Shown here: piece after piece, positions 27,908 to 38,503 of the stretch | How positions within the stretch are numbered: the stretch's first letter is position 1 | Layout: each line of letters begins with the position of its first letter | Assembly (NCBI GenBank): GCA_047601745.1 | Contig: JASGIS010000001.1 | Coordinates: 1,488,001-1,552,000, forward strand | Direction: 5' to 3' | Length of the DNA stretch: 64,000 nucleotides | From: JAKPAM01 sp047601745 | Lineage (GTDB): Bacteria; Pseudomonadota; Gammaproteobacteria; Burkholderiales; Burkholderiaceae_E | Notes under the pieces: model-generated | Told to the model about the DNA's origin: nothing | Seen by the model: only the letters and a program-made list of their open reading frames with translations | The model's database searches: none | Program-made: the position numbers and the translations under genes

Positions 27908-29349
27908 CCGTCGGCCGCGAGCCCGGCGCTGCGCTGATAGCGGCGGATCGCGCCGCGGGTGGCCGGGCCCAGCATGCCGTCCGGCGCGCCGCTGTCGAAA
28001 CCCTTGTCGTTCAGCGCCTGCTGCAGTACCCGCACGTCGCCGCGCGACAGCGGTACGAGGTCGCGCGGCCACGCGGCGGCGACACCCGGTCCGCCGGCGA
28101 TCCGCTGCGCGAGCAGGCCGACGCCGAGCGCGTAGCTCATCGCGCTGTTGTAGCGCAGGATCGCGCGGTAGTTGGGGCCGACGAGGAAGGCCGGCCCGCG
28201 CGCGCCGGCCGGCAGCAGCAGCGCCGCGTCGTCGAGTTCGGGCAACGGCCCGCCGTCGGCCGCGCGCACGCCTTCGGCCGCCCATTGGGCGCTGCGCTGG
28301 CGCAGGTTGTCGTCGGCGCGGCCGTGGTCGAATCCCGGCGGCAGCCGTACCTCGGCGCCCCAGATCTGTCCCGGCTGCCAGCCTTCGCGGCGCAGGAAGT
28401 GCGCGGTCGACGCGATCACGTCGGGCATGCTGCCCCAGATGTCGCGGCGCCCGTCGCCGTCGGCGTCCACCGCGTAGGCGAGGAAGTTCGACGGCAGGAA
28501 CTGCGTCTGCCCCATCGCGCCCGCCCACGAGCCGACCATCCGGCTGCGCGTGATGTCGCCGTTCTGCAGGATCCGGAGCGCGGCGATCAATTGCTGGCGC
28601 GCCCAGTTCGCGCGGCGTCCTTCATAAGCGAGCGTCGCCAGCGCGTCGATCGTCGGAATCTCGCCGAAATACGTGCCGTAGTTGCTCTCCATCCCCCAGA
28701 TCGCGACGATGATCTCGGGCGGCACGCCGTAGCGCGAAGCCGCCGCGTCGGCGACGGTCCGCAACTCGTGCAGCTTGGCCTGGCCGCGCGCGATGCGCTG
28801 CGCCGACACCGCGGTGTCCAGGTAATCCCACAGCGGGCGCGTGAACTCGGGCTGCGCGCGGTCCAGTTCGATCACCTTGGGCAGCAGCCGGACGTTCCGC
28901 AGCCCGTCGCGCAGCGTGGCTTCGTCGATGCCGGCCGCCTTCGCGTCGACGCGGAAGCGCGCGAGCCACGCGTCGAACGGGATCGCCGGTTCGGGGACGT
29001 CGGACGAAGCGCCGTCGGCGGTCGATGCCGCGCCGCTTTCGCTCGCCGACGAGGGGGCCGCCGCGGCCTGCGCTCGAGGCGTGGCCGGGGCGCCGGCGAC
29101 CGGACCCGGGGCAGGCGCCGTCGACGTCGGCGACGCGGGCATCGACGAGGGCGTCGAGACGGCCGGGGCCGGCGGGGCCGGCGGGGCCGCGGCGGCGGTC
29201 GGCGCGGCCGGCGGCGTCGCCGCGCAGCCGGCGAAGATCGTCGCGAGCAGGCTCAGCGCGAACCGGCCGGTGCGCGGTCGCGAGGCCGGGACGGGGCGCA
29301 GCGGATCGGGAGCGGAGCGGAACGGAACGGAAGGGCGGAGCGAAGACAT
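27865..29349 (-). CDS. Lytic murein transglycosylase, MltB type, with peptidoglycan-binding domain
   Basis: 494-residue lipoprotein that cleaves the MurNAc-GlcNAc bond forming 1,6-anhydro-MurNAc. Seen: lipobox FAGCAAT with Cys42; a Pro/Ala/Ser-rich linker to about 122; MltB-like domain with IIVAIWGMESNYGTYFG, catalytic Glu221; GSWAGAMGQTQFLPSNFLAYAV; FLVGPNYRAILRYNSAMSYA; and a C-terminal PG_binding_1 domain (VRVLQQALNDKGFDSG, DGMLGPATRGAIRRYQ). Long linker suits reach from the outer membrane to the cell wall. Its N-terminal linker is again repetitive. The 220-base region upstream (29350-29569) holds GGCGAC-type repeats and no gene. Confidence 0.94.
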   Translation of the reverse strand: MSSLRPSVPFRSAPDPLRPVPASRPRTGRFALSLLATIFAGCAATPPAAPTAAAAPPAPPAPAVSTPSSMPASPTSTAPAPGPVAGAPATPRAQAAAAPSSASESGAASTADGASSDVPEPAIPFDAWLARFRVDAKAAGIDEATLRDGLRNVRLLPKVIELDRAQPEFTRPLWDYLDTAVSAQRIARGQAKLHELRTVADAAASRYGVPPEIIVAIWGMESNYGTYFGEIPTIDALATLAYEGRRANWARQQLIAALRILQNGDITRSRMVGSWAGAMGQTQFLPSNFLAYAVDADGDGRRDIWGSMPDVIASTAHFLRREGWQPGQIWGAEVRLPPGFDHGRADDNLRQRSAQWAAEGVRAADGGPLPELDDAALLLPAGARGPAFLVGPNYRAILRYNSAMSYALGVGLLAQRIAGGPGVAAAWPRDLVPLSRGDVRVLQQALNDKGFDSGAPDGMLGPATRGAIRRYQRSAGLAADGYPTSDLLRRVQGL

Positions 29350-29569
29350 GCTGGCGTTGTACAGGTTTCCGACCGGGTTGGCGAGTCGACGCCAGCTCCC
29401 GCGTAGCGGGGGGCCGACGCGACGGTGAAGGCAACGACGGCAGCGGCGATAGGGGCGACCAAGGTAGCGTCGACAGTGACGGCAGTGACGGCAGGGGCGA
29501 CCGGAGCGGCAGCGGCGACCGGGGCGACGGCAGCGGCGAGCGCCGATCGGTCGCCGGCCCGCCGCCGGT

Positions 29570-30778
29570 TCAGGCCGCCAGCAGATCGCCGAACAGCACC
29601 CAGCGCGTGCCGTCGAAGCGCATCAGCCGCATCTGCTCGATCGCGCCGTGGTCCGTCGGTCCGGTCGTCACCTCGATGCCGGGCACCAGCACGTCGAACC
29701 GCCAGTTCTTCGCGCTCTCGGCCACGCGCATCAGGTTCTCGCGCGTCAGGTCGTTGCCGCAGCCTTCGAGCAGCTTGTGCATGAAGCTGGCGATGTAATA
29801 CCCGGTCACGTTGTAGACGTCGGTCTTGTCGCCGTCCGGATACCACTTGTCCATGAACGCGCGCCAGCGCAGCATCGCTTCGTCGTTGGCCCAGCTCGGA
29901 TCGACCGGATCCTTCAGATACGCGGCGCTGATCGCGCCGACCGCGTACTGAGGGCCCGCCGGCTGGATCACCGTGGCGACCGAATTGGCGATGTTGGTCA
30001 GCACGATCTGCGGCTTCCATTCGAGCTCGCCGGCGCGGCGCACGGCCTGCGCGACGAACTTGGGCGTGCCCGCCAGGATCAGCGCATCGACGCCGGCCGA
30101 CTTGAGCTGCAGCACCTGCGTGTTGACGGTCGCGTCGGTCACCTCGTACGAGATCTCGGCGACCACGTGTTTGCGTCCGGCGTCGCCCAGGCCGCGATGC
30201 AGGCCCTGCAGGTAGTCCTTGCCGAGGTCGTCGTTCTGGAACAGCACGCCGATCTTCACGTTCGGGTTCTGCTGGACCAGGTACTTCGCGTAGATCATCG
30301 CCTCGGTGTCATAAGTGGGCAGCGCCGGCAACGTCATCGGATACGTCTTGGTATCGAGCCACTTGCTGGCGCCGCTCGAGATCAGCAACTGCGGCACCCG
30401 CTTGGCGTTCAGGTACTTGGCCACGGCCGAGTTGCCGGCCGTGCCCAGCAGTCCGAACACCGCCATCACCTGGTCCTGCTCGACGAGCCGGCGGATCATC
30501 TCGACCGTCTTCGGCGGCGAATAACCGTCATCGAGACTGATCAGCTTGACCGTGCGGCCGTTGATGCCGCCCTGCGCGTTGATCATGTCGAAGTACGCCG
30601 ATTCGGCGCGGCCGACCGTGCCGTAGCTGGACGCGGCGCCGGAATACGGCTGCGTCTGTCCGAGCAGGATCTGCGAATCGCTGGCGCCCGGACCGTAGCG
30701 GCCGGCGGCCAGGGCCGGCAAGGCAGTCATCGAGGCGAGCAGGGTAAGGCCGAACTGGCGGCGGGACGCGTCGATCAT
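29570..30778 (-). CDS. Liv-type ABC transporter substrate-binding protein
   Basis: 402-residue periplasmic receptor. Seen: twin-arginine-like SRRQFGLTLLASMTALPALAA signal; ILLGQTQPYSGAASSYGTVG; NAQGGINGRTVKLISLDDG; FGLLGTAGNSAVAKYLNAK; FQNDDLGKDYLQGLHRGLGD; and LMRFDGTRWVLFGDLL at the end. It is closest in this window to the receptor at 21891. It lies 62 bases after the tctA stop, same strand, and may be cotranscribed with tctCBA, although it belongs to a different transporter class. No permease of its own nearby. Confidence 0.9.
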   Translation of the reverse strand: MIDASRRQFGLTLLASMTALPALAAGRYGPGASDSQILLGQTQPYSGAASSYGTVGRAESAYFDMINAQGGINGRTVKLISLDDGYSPPKTVEMIRRLVEQDQVMAVFGLLGTAGNSAVAKYLNAKRVPQLLISSGASKWLDTKTYPMTLPALPTYDTEAMIYAKYLVQQNPNVKIGVLFQNDDLGKDYLQGLHRGLGDAGRKHVVAEISYEVTDATVNTQVLQLKSAGVDALILAGTPKFVAQAVRRAGELEWKPQIVLTNIANSVATVIQPAGPQYAVGAISAAYLKDPVDPSWANDEAMLRWRAFMDKWYPDGDKTDVYNVTGYYIASFMHKLLEGCGNDLTRENLMRVAESAKNWRFDVLVPGIEVTTGPTDHGAIEQMRLMRFDGTRWVLFGDLLAA

Positions 30779-30840
30779 CGCGGATCGTCTCCTGTGCTTG
30801 AAAGGCGCCCATTATCGCGCGTCCGGCCCGTGCTCACCCG

Positions 30841-32328
30841 TCATTCGGGCACCAGCACCGGCCGCTTGGGCCAGAGCCCGGCCACCAGGATCGCCGCGGC
30901 GACCAGGCCGATGCCGATCGCCAGCGGGCTGCCGACGAACACGCGCGCATCGCCGTTGGAGATCGTCAGCGCCTGGCGGATCGAGCGTTCGAGGATCGGT
31001 CCGAGCACGAACGCGAGGACGATCACGCCCAGGTCGTAGCCGCCGCGGCGCAGCGCGTAGCCGATGAAGCCGAACAGTACGGCGAGCACGACGCCCGACG
31101 CGTCGCCGCTGCCCGAATACACGCCGATCACGCACAGGAACAGGATGATCGAGCCGAGGTAAGCGCGCGGAATCTCGATGACGCGGATCAGCAGGCCGAT
31201 CAGCGGCACGTTCAGCACCACCAGCATCACGTTGCCGATGTACATGCTGGCGATGATCGCCCAGAACAGTTCGGGCTGGCGCGCGATCAGCGTCGGCCCC
31301 GGCGACACGCCGTGGATCATGAACGCGCTGAGCAGCACCGCGGTCGCGGCGTTGGCCGGCATGCCCATGCACAGCAGCGGCAGGAACGCGCCGGCCGTGC
31401 CGGCATTGTTGGCCGTCTCCGGACCGGCCAGGCCCTCGACCGCGCCCTTGCCGAACTGTTCCGGATGCCTGGAGACCTTGCGTTCGACCGCGTACGACAG
31501 GAACGAGGCCAGCACCGCGCCGCCGCCGGGCAGCACGCCGATCAGGAAGCCGAGCACGGTGCCGCGGCCGATCGGGCCGGCCGAGCGGCGCAGCTCGTCG
31601 CGGTTCGGCAGATAGCCGCGCATGTCGCGCGGCGGCGAGATGATCGCCAGCGATTCGGGCTTCCTGCGCGCCATGAACAGCAGTTCGGAGAAGCCGAACA
31701 GCCCGACCGCCAGCGCGACCAGGTCGATGCCGGCCGACAGCTCCAGCGATCCGAAGTTCAGCCGCGGACTCAGCGTCATCGGGTCCGTGCCGACGCAGCC
31801 GAGCAGCAGGCCGAACGCCGCCATCAGCAACGCGCGCGGCAGCGAGGTGCTCGAGAAATACGTCACCGCCGACAGCCCTGCCAGCATCAGCATCGTGTAC
31901 TCGGCCGGGCCGAACGCGAAGATGATGCCGGCCAGCGGCTCGGAGACGTACGAGATCGCGATCGTGCCGACGGTGCCGGCGACGAACGAGCCGAGCGCCG
32001 CGATGCCCAGCGCCGCGCCGGCGCGGCCGTTGCGCGCCATCATGTAGCCGTCCAGGCAGGTGACGACCGACGAGGCCTCGCCGGGGATCCGCAGCAGCAC
32101 CGAGGTCGCGGTCCCGCCATAAGCGACGCCGTAGTAGATGCCCGACAGCATGATGATCGCCGGCGCCACCGCCATCTTGTACGTCATCGGCAGCAGGATC
32201 GCGATCGTCGCCAGCGGTCCCAGGCCTGGCAGGATGCCGATGACGGTGCCCAGGAAGACGCCGATGAAGCAGTACATCAGGTTCATCGGGTCGAGGACCG
32301 ACGCGAAGCCGCCAAGCAGGTGTTCCAT
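30841..32328 (-). CDS. tctA: Tripartite tricarboxylate transporter, large permease TctA
   Basis: 495-residue inner-membrane protein with about 10-12 hydrophobic helices. Seen: NLMYCFIGVFLGTVIGILPG and GLGPLATIAILLPMTY, the duplicated family signature, and its second copy LGFLIGVLPGGGAVLASFLS; plus YGGTATSVLLRIPGEASSVV. It uses the cation gradient to import carboxylates delivered by TctC. ATG 32328 starts five bases after the tctB stop. Last gene of tctC-tctB-tctA. Confidence 0.95.
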   Translation of the reverse strand: MEHLLGGFASVLDPMNLMYCFIGVFLGTVIGILPGLGPLATIAILLPMTYKMAVAPAIIMLSGIYYGVAYGGTATSVLLRIPGEASSVVTCLDGYMMARNGRAGAALGIAALGSFVAGTVGTIAISYVSEPLAGIIFAFGPAEYTMLMLAGLSAVTYFSSTSLPRALLMAAFGLLLGCVGTDPMTLSPRLNFGSLELSAGIDLVALAVGLFGFSELLFMARRKPESLAIISPPRDMRGYLPNRDELRRSAGPIGRGTVLGFLIGVLPGGGAVLASFLSYAVERKVSRHPEQFGKGAVEGLAGPETANNAGTAGAFLPLLCMGMPANAATAVLLSAFMIHGVSPGPTLIARQPELFWAIIASMYIGNVMLVVLNVPLIGLLIRVIEIPRAYLGSIILFLCVIGVYSGSGDASGVVLAVLFGFIGYALRRGGYDLGVIVLAFVLGPILERSIRQALTISNGDARVFVGSPLAIGIGLVAAAILVAGLWPKRPVLVPE

Positions 32329-32333
32329 GGGCG

Positions 32334-32933
32334 TCAGCGAAGCAGTTGCAGGATCAGTTGGTCGGGAAGGGCGATCGGGATCTCGACGCTCAGCAGCCAG
32401 CCGAACACGATGTCGCCGATCAGCCCGGTCGCGATGCCGAACGTCAGCGCCGATCGCAGGCCGCGCCGTTCGCCGATCCACACGACCAGCAGCGCGACCA
32501 GCACGCAGGTGACGAACAGGCCGAGCCAGGTCACGCCGGCCGCGATCAGCGGCAGCGCCGCGCAATACGCGGCATAAGTGCGGCGCTCGGCCGCGGCCAG
32601 CGGGCCGTCGTCGGCGTCGGCGTCGGGCTCCGCGGCGGCGCCGGCGCGGGCCGCGTCCTCGCCGGACCGGACGCCGGCATGCTCGGTTGCGACGCCGGCG
32701 TCGTCGGACGGGACCTCGGTGTGGTCGGACGCGGCGGTCTTTCCGGTCGCGCCGGCCGGCGTGCACAGCACGATCGCCGCCAGCACGATGCAGGCGCCGC
32801 TGACCAGCAGCGGGAACAGGCCGGCGCCCGGCCCCATGAAGCTCCAGATCTCGAGCGTCGACGAACTCCAGGCCGCGACGATGCCGATCAGCAGCATCGC
32901 GGCCGCGACCAGGCGGGTGATCGATATCGACAT
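32334..32933 (-). CDS. tctB: Tripartite tricarboxylate transporter, small subunit TctB
   Basis: 199-residue membrane protein with four hydrophobic segments (about 8-24, 35-58, 118-145, 155-185). Seen: GPGAGLFPLLVSGACIVLAA, conserved in TctB. The loop between helices 2 and 3 (about 60-110) is long, acidic and repetitive in Asp, Ala, Glu and His, another example of low-complexity expansion in this genome. ATG 32933 is used; the gene sits between tctC and tctA on the same strand. Confidence 0.9.
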   Translation of the reverse strand: MSISITRLVAAAMLLIGIVAAWSSSTLEIWSFMGPGAGLFPLLVSGACIVLAAIVLCTPAGATGKTAASDHTEVPSDDAGVATEHAGVRSGEDAARAGAAAEPDADADDGPLAAAERRTYAAYCAALPLIAAGVTWLGLFVTCVLVALLVVWIGERRGLRSALTFGIATGLIGDIVFGWLLSVEIPIALPDQLILQLLR

Positions 32934-32950
32934 CGTCTTGCGCTCCGGGC

Positions 32951-33910
32951 TCAGGTCTTCTTCAGGCCGGCATCGGTCATCATCTTCTCGATGACCGGCG
33001 CCATGCCGTGGACGGCGCTGGTGAACGCCGCCGATTCGAGCGGCTTGGAGATCACGCCGAGCCCGACCATCTGCTTGACGACCTCGGGATCCTTGGCCGC
33101 CTGCACGATCGCGCTCTCGAGGCGCGCGCGGATCGCCGGGTCGACGCCCTTGGGCGCGGCCAGGCCGTACGGCACCCGGTTCTGCGCGTCGTAGCCGAGT
33201 TCCTTGAGCGTCTTCATCTCGGGCATCGTCGGCCAGCGTACGTCGTTGCACGACGCGAGCAGCCGCAGCTTGCCGCTTTCGGCCAGCGCGGTCAGGTCCG
33301 GCGCCGACTGCAGCACCGCGTCGACGTGGCCGCCGGCCGCCTGCGCGACCGCCTCGGATTGCGTGTTGGTCGCCACCCACTGGAAGTTGGCGCCGGTCAG
33401 CGCGCCGATCTGCAGCACGCTGACGACGTTGACGATCGCGTTGGCGCTGACCGTCACGCGCCGCGTCTTGGCGAGTTTGACCAGGTCGTCGACCGACTTG
33501 ACCGGCGAATCGGCGCCGACCGCCAGGCCGTACATGCCTTCGCCGTAGCTGCAGAGCAGATCGAAATTGTCCAGCGAGTACGGCAGCTTCATCAGGTGCG
33601 GCGCGACCAGCGTCGCGCCGATGCTGGACAGGCCGATCGTGTAGCCGTCGGGTTTGGCGCTGGCGAGCTGCGCGGCGCCCAGCGTGCCGCCGCCGCCGGC
33701 GATGTTGCGCACGACGAACGTCGCGGTCAGCAACTGGCCGGCCTTGGTCAGCACGGCGCGCGCCGACAGATCGGCCGCGCCGCCCGGCGAGACCGGGATC
33801 AGCACCTGGATTTCATGGGCGGGCCAGGGCTTGCCCTGAGCGCGGGCCAGCGGCGCGAACGCACCGGCGGCGGCCAGCGCGCCGAGGCGGTTGAAGTGAC
33901 GACGGTTCAT
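32951..33910 (-). CDS. tctC: Bug/TctC-family periplasmic receptor of the tct operon
   Basis: 319-residue binding protein. Seen: signal with NRRHFNRLGALAAAGAFAPL and cleavage near ARAQG; EIQVLIPVSPGGAADLSARA, ligand loop; NIAGGGGTLGAAQLASAKPD; YDAQNRVPYGLAAPKGV. It is divergent within the family (usual VIVENKPGAGG is VVRNIAGGGG). The chosen ATG 33910 starts MNRRHF; an upstream in-frame ATG at 33925 adds five residues. First gene of tctCBA, so this receptor probably serves that permease. Confidence 0.92.
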   Translation of the reverse strand: MNRRHFNRLGALAAAGAFAPLARAQGKPWPAHEIQVLIPVSPGGAADLSARAVLTKAGQLLTATFVVRNIAGGGGTLGAAQLASAKPDGYTIGLSSIGATLVAPHLMKLPYSLDNFDLLCSYGEGMYGLAVGADSPVKSVDDLVKLAKTRRVTVSANAIVNVVSVLQIGALTGANFQWVATNTQSEAVAQAAGGHVDAVLQSAPDLTALAESGKLRLLASCNDVRWPTMPEMKTLKELGYDAQNRVPYGLAAPKGVDPAIRARLESAIVQAAKDPEVVKQMVGLGVISKPLESAAFTSAVHGMAPVIEKMMTDAGLKKT

Positions 33911-34081
33911 CGCGAGTGTCTCCATTCGAGTCGTGATCGGGGGGTCAGCGAAGGGCGTGCGCGGCCCGTTCCGCGCCGGCCCCGGAAGCCGCGGCGTGGC
34001 GCGGTGCTGCGAGGGGCGGCGACGGCGGGCGTCGAGCGCGGCGCCGGGGGTTCGTGTCCGGTTCTGCCGCGCCCGGCGCGC

Positions 34082-35779
<1,698 letters not shown>

Positions 35780-35828
35780 CGTGTTTCCTTCGTGTTGCAG
35801 GGGTCGGAAAAGAGGGTTAACGCAGGCA

Positions 35829-36926
35829 CTAAGCGGCCGCCGGTGTCGGCGCCAGGTCGACGTCGTCGAGCCGGTAGACGTCGGCGGCCGTGCCGGCGAA
35901 CAGGCGCGCCTGTTCGGCCTCGGTGTAGCCGGCGGCCATCCGCTTGAACGCGTTCCACAGGATCGGATACGACACCGATCCTTTGTCGACCGGGAAGTTC
36001 GACGCGAACATGCAGCGCGACGGGCCGAACGCATCGATGCAGACGTCGACGTACGGCTGCCACAGCCGGGCCGTCGCCGCCGAGTCCAGCGGCACCGGCC
36101 GCGCGCGCAGGTCGAAGCCGAAGATCGGCATCGCCATGCCGCCGAGCTTCATCGCCACGTTGGGCCGGCGCGCGATCCGGCCGATCGCCGCGCGCCAATC
36201 GGCGAACACCTGGTCGCGCCGGGCGGCGTAGCGGCCGATGCCGATCGGGCCGCCCATGTGGTCGACGATGATCCGCGTGTCGGGAAATTGCGCGGCCAGA
36301 TCGTCGAGCTCGTCCAGTTGCGTGTGGTAAAGCCAGGTATCGAACGACAGCTCCCGCGGCGCGAGCCGCGCGAAACCTTCGCGAAAACGCCGGTCGGCCA
36401 GCATGCCCGGCGGCGGCGCGTAGACGCTGGTGTTGATGCCGGCGTCGGCATCCCACGCGGCGATGTTGCGGATGCCGCGCAGGCGCGCGGGCGCGGCGGC
36501 GGCGTGAGCGGCCAGCGTCTCCTCGACCCGGGCGCCCAGCGACAGGTCCGCCCAGGCGACGATGCCGGCGTTGGCGTGGCGGACCCGGCCGTCGCGGCCG
36601 CGGATCGCCAGCGATTCGTCGGCCGCGCGGTTCACGTACTCGGTCTCGCCGACCGGCGCCAGCGTCTCGGATGCGTGCTCGTGGTACTTGGCCCGGCACT
36701 GCACGAACACGCTGGCACGCACGTCGTGGCCGCTGTCGAAGTCGGCCAGCAGCCGGTCCAGTTCATAAGGGTAGTAGTCGCGATCCCACAGGTGGTGGTG
36801 CGCATCGATGATCGGCAGCTCGGGCCGCAGGATCGGTTCGATCGTGGCGTCGAGCCAGGCCTGGTCGACCGGCAGGTGCGGGTTGCGCGCATCGCCGCTC
36901 GCGTGGGCGGAAGGGGTGGTCGTCAT
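35829..36926 (-). CDS. Amidohydrolase family 2 protein (TIM-barrel)
   Basis: 365-residue amidohydrolase of the PF04909 group (lactonases, decarboxylases such as 2-pyrone-4,6-dicarboxylate hydrolase and ACMSD relatives). Seen: LPIIDAHHHLWDRDYYPYEL with the HxH metal motif; RNIAAWDADAG; IIVDHMGGPIGIGR carrying the third His; and FASNFPVDKGSVSYPILW near the end, the usual active-site Asp/Asn-Phe-Pro motif. Its ATG at 36926 overlaps the livF stop by four bases, tying it firmly to the liv operon. It probably hydrolyses a ring or ester made from the imported compound; no more specific call is justified. Confidence 0.88.
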   Translation of the reverse strand: MTTTPSAHASGDARNPHLPVDQAWLDATIEPILRPELPIIDAHHHLWDRDYYPYELDRLLADFDSGHDVRASVFVQCRAKYHEHASETLAPVGETEYVNRAADESLAIRGRDGRVRHANAGIVAWADLSLGARVEETLAAHAAAAPARLRGIRNIAAWDADAGINTSVYAPPPGMLADRRFREGFARLAPRELSFDTWLYHTQLDELDDLAAQFPDTRIIVDHMGGPIGIGRYAARRDQVFADWRAAIGRIARRPNVAMKLGGMAMPIFGFDLRARPVPLDSAATARLWQPYVDVCIDAFGPSRCMFASNFPVDKGSVSYPILWNAFKRMAAGYTEAEQARLFAGTAADVYRLDDVDLAPTPAAA

Positions 36927-37723
36927 GTCGCGGACTCCGTGGTGGAAGTTTCGCCGGCGTGTCCCAGGTAGCAGGCCCGCAGCAGATCGCTGCCGTGGAT
37001 CGCCGCCGGCGGGCCGTCGCCGAGCGCCGTGCCGTTGGCCAGCAGATAGCAGTGGTGCGCGTGGCGCAGCGCCTTCTCGACCATCTGCTCGACCAGCAGG
37101 ATCGACATTCCGCCTTCGCGGCACAGCCGGTCGGCGATGTCGAGGATCCGGTCGATGACGATCGGCGCGAGCCCGCCCGACGGCTCGTCGAGGATCAGCA
37201 GCCGCGGCTCGCCGATGACGCCCTGGGCGACGGCCAGGATCTCCTGCTGGCCGCCGCTGAGCCGCGACGCCGCCTGCCCGCGCTTGTCGGCCAGCTCGGG
37301 GAACAGTTCGTAGATCCTTTCGAGTTTGCCGCGGTCGCCGCGACGATGCCGGGCATAGGTGCCGATCAGCAGGTTGTCCTCGACCGATAGCTGCGTGAAG
37401 ACGCGGTGCCGTTCGAGCACCTGGATCATGCCGCCGCGGACGATGTCGCGCGCCGGCGCCTGCGTGATGTCGCGCCCGTCGTAGCGGACCCGTCCGCCGC
37501 GCTTCGGGATCAGGCCCGACAGCGCGTGCAGGATCGTGCTCTTGCCGGCGCCGTTGCGGCCGAGCAGCACGACGAACTCGTTCGGATACACCTGCAGCGA
37601 GAATTCCCTGATGACCAGCGCCTTGCCGTAGCCGACCGACAGGCGCTCGACGTCGAGCAGCGGCTCGCCGCCGTCGGATCTCGCTGTCCGGGCGCGCGCG
37701 GCGGGGGCGGTCGATGCGTTCAT
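36923..37723 (-). CDS. livF: Branched-chain-type ABC transporter ATPase LivF
   Basis: 266-residue ATPase. Seen: Walker A GRNGAGKS in LLGRNGAGKSTILHALSGLI; Q-loop region VLERHRVFTQLSVEDNLLIG; signature LSGGQQEILAVAQG; Walker B LLILDEPSGGLAP; and H-loop-bearing ILLVEQMVEKAL. An Ala/Arg-rich 15-residue N-terminal extension precedes the fold. Six bases separate it from livG and its stop overlaps the next amidohydrolase start, so the whole block is one transcript. Confidence 0.94.
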   Translation of the reverse strand: MNASTAPAARARTARSDGGEPLLDVERLSVGYGKALVIREFSLQVYPNEFVVLLGRNGAGKSTILHALSGLIPKRGGRVRYDGRDITQAPARDIVRGGMIQVLERHRVFTQLSVEDNLLIGTYARHRRGDRGKLERIYELFPELADKRGQAASRLSGGQQEILAVAQGVIGEPRLLILDEPSGGLAPIVIDRILDIADRLCREGGMSILLVEQMVEKALRHAHHCYLLANGTALGDGPPAAIHGSDLLRACYLGHAGETSTTESAT

Positions 37724-37729
37724 CGGCGG

Positions 37730-38503
37730 TCAGGCTCCGAGGTAAGTGCGGATGACGTCCGGATCGTTGCGGACCTCGTCCGGCGTGCCGCTCTTCATCG
37801 TCCGGCCCAGGTCCAGCGCGATGACCCGGTCGCACAGGCGGAACACCAGGTCGGTGTGGTGTTCGACCAGCAGCACGCCGATGCCGGCGTCGCGAACCGT
37901 GCGGATGATCGTTTCGAGCCGCTCGATCTCGACGTCGCTCAGGCCGCCGGCCGGCTCGTCCAGCAGCACGAACGACGGCCGCAGCGCCAGCGCTCGCGCG
38001 ATCTCGACCAGGCGCTGCTCGCCGTGGTCCAGCGAGTCGGCGCGCCGGTGCAGCGATCGCCCCAGTCCCAGGCCGTCGAGGATCGCCGCCGCGCGGCGGC
38101 GCGCGTCGCGCATCTCGGTCCGTGCGCGCGGACCGGCCAGCAGCGACGACAGGAAGCCGGCGCGCGCCAGCCGCCAGCCGCCGATCACCGTGTTGTCCAG
38201 CACGCTCAGCGCGTCCAGCAGCCGCGGCTTCTGGAACGTGCGCGCGATGCCGGTCTCGGCGCGCGCCTGCACCGGCCTGCCGTCGAGCGGCCGGCCGGCG
38301 CAATCTATACGTCCGGTCGTCGGCGGGTAATAGCCGGACAGCAGGTTCAGCAGCGTGGTCTTGCCGCTGCCGTTTGGTCCGATCAGGCCGAGGATCTCGC
38401 CGGCGCGCAGCGCGATCGACACGTCGGTCAACGCGGCCACGCCGCCGAACCGTTTGCCCAGTCCGCTCGCGCTCAGCGTCGGGACGGCCGTCGACGCGCT
38501 CAT
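37730..38503 (-). CDS. livG: Branched-chain-type ABC transporter ATPase LivG
   Basis: 257-residue ATPase. Seen: KRFGGVAALTDVSIALRAGE; Walker A GPNGSGKTT; GIARTFQKPRLLDALSVLDN, the LivG-specific stretch; a signature altered from the usual LSYGEQR to LDHGEQRLVEIARAL; Walker B FVLLDEPAGGLSD; and LVEHHTDLVFRLCDRV. The shortened signature still keeps the G-x-Q core. Start overlaps the livM stop by four bases. Confidence 0.93.
   Translation of the reverse strand: MSASTAVPTLSASGLGKRFGGVAALTDVSIALRAGEILGLIGPNGSGKTTLLNLLSGYYPPTTGRIDCAGRPLDGRPVQARAETGIARTFQKPRLLDALSVLDNTVIGGWRLARAGFLSSLLAGPRARTEMRDARRRAAAILDGLGLGRSLHRRADSLDHGEQRLVEIARALALRPSFVLLDEPAGGLSDVEIERLETIIRTVRDAGIGVLLVEHHTDLVFRLCDRVIALDLGRTMKSGTPDEVRNDPDVIRTYLGA

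Noticed and set aside
27182..28528. Upstream open extension of the MocR frame
   Set aside because: It overlaps the transglycosylase gene on the same strand, is Arg/Ala-rich and lacks family motifs; the wHTH begins at 27181.
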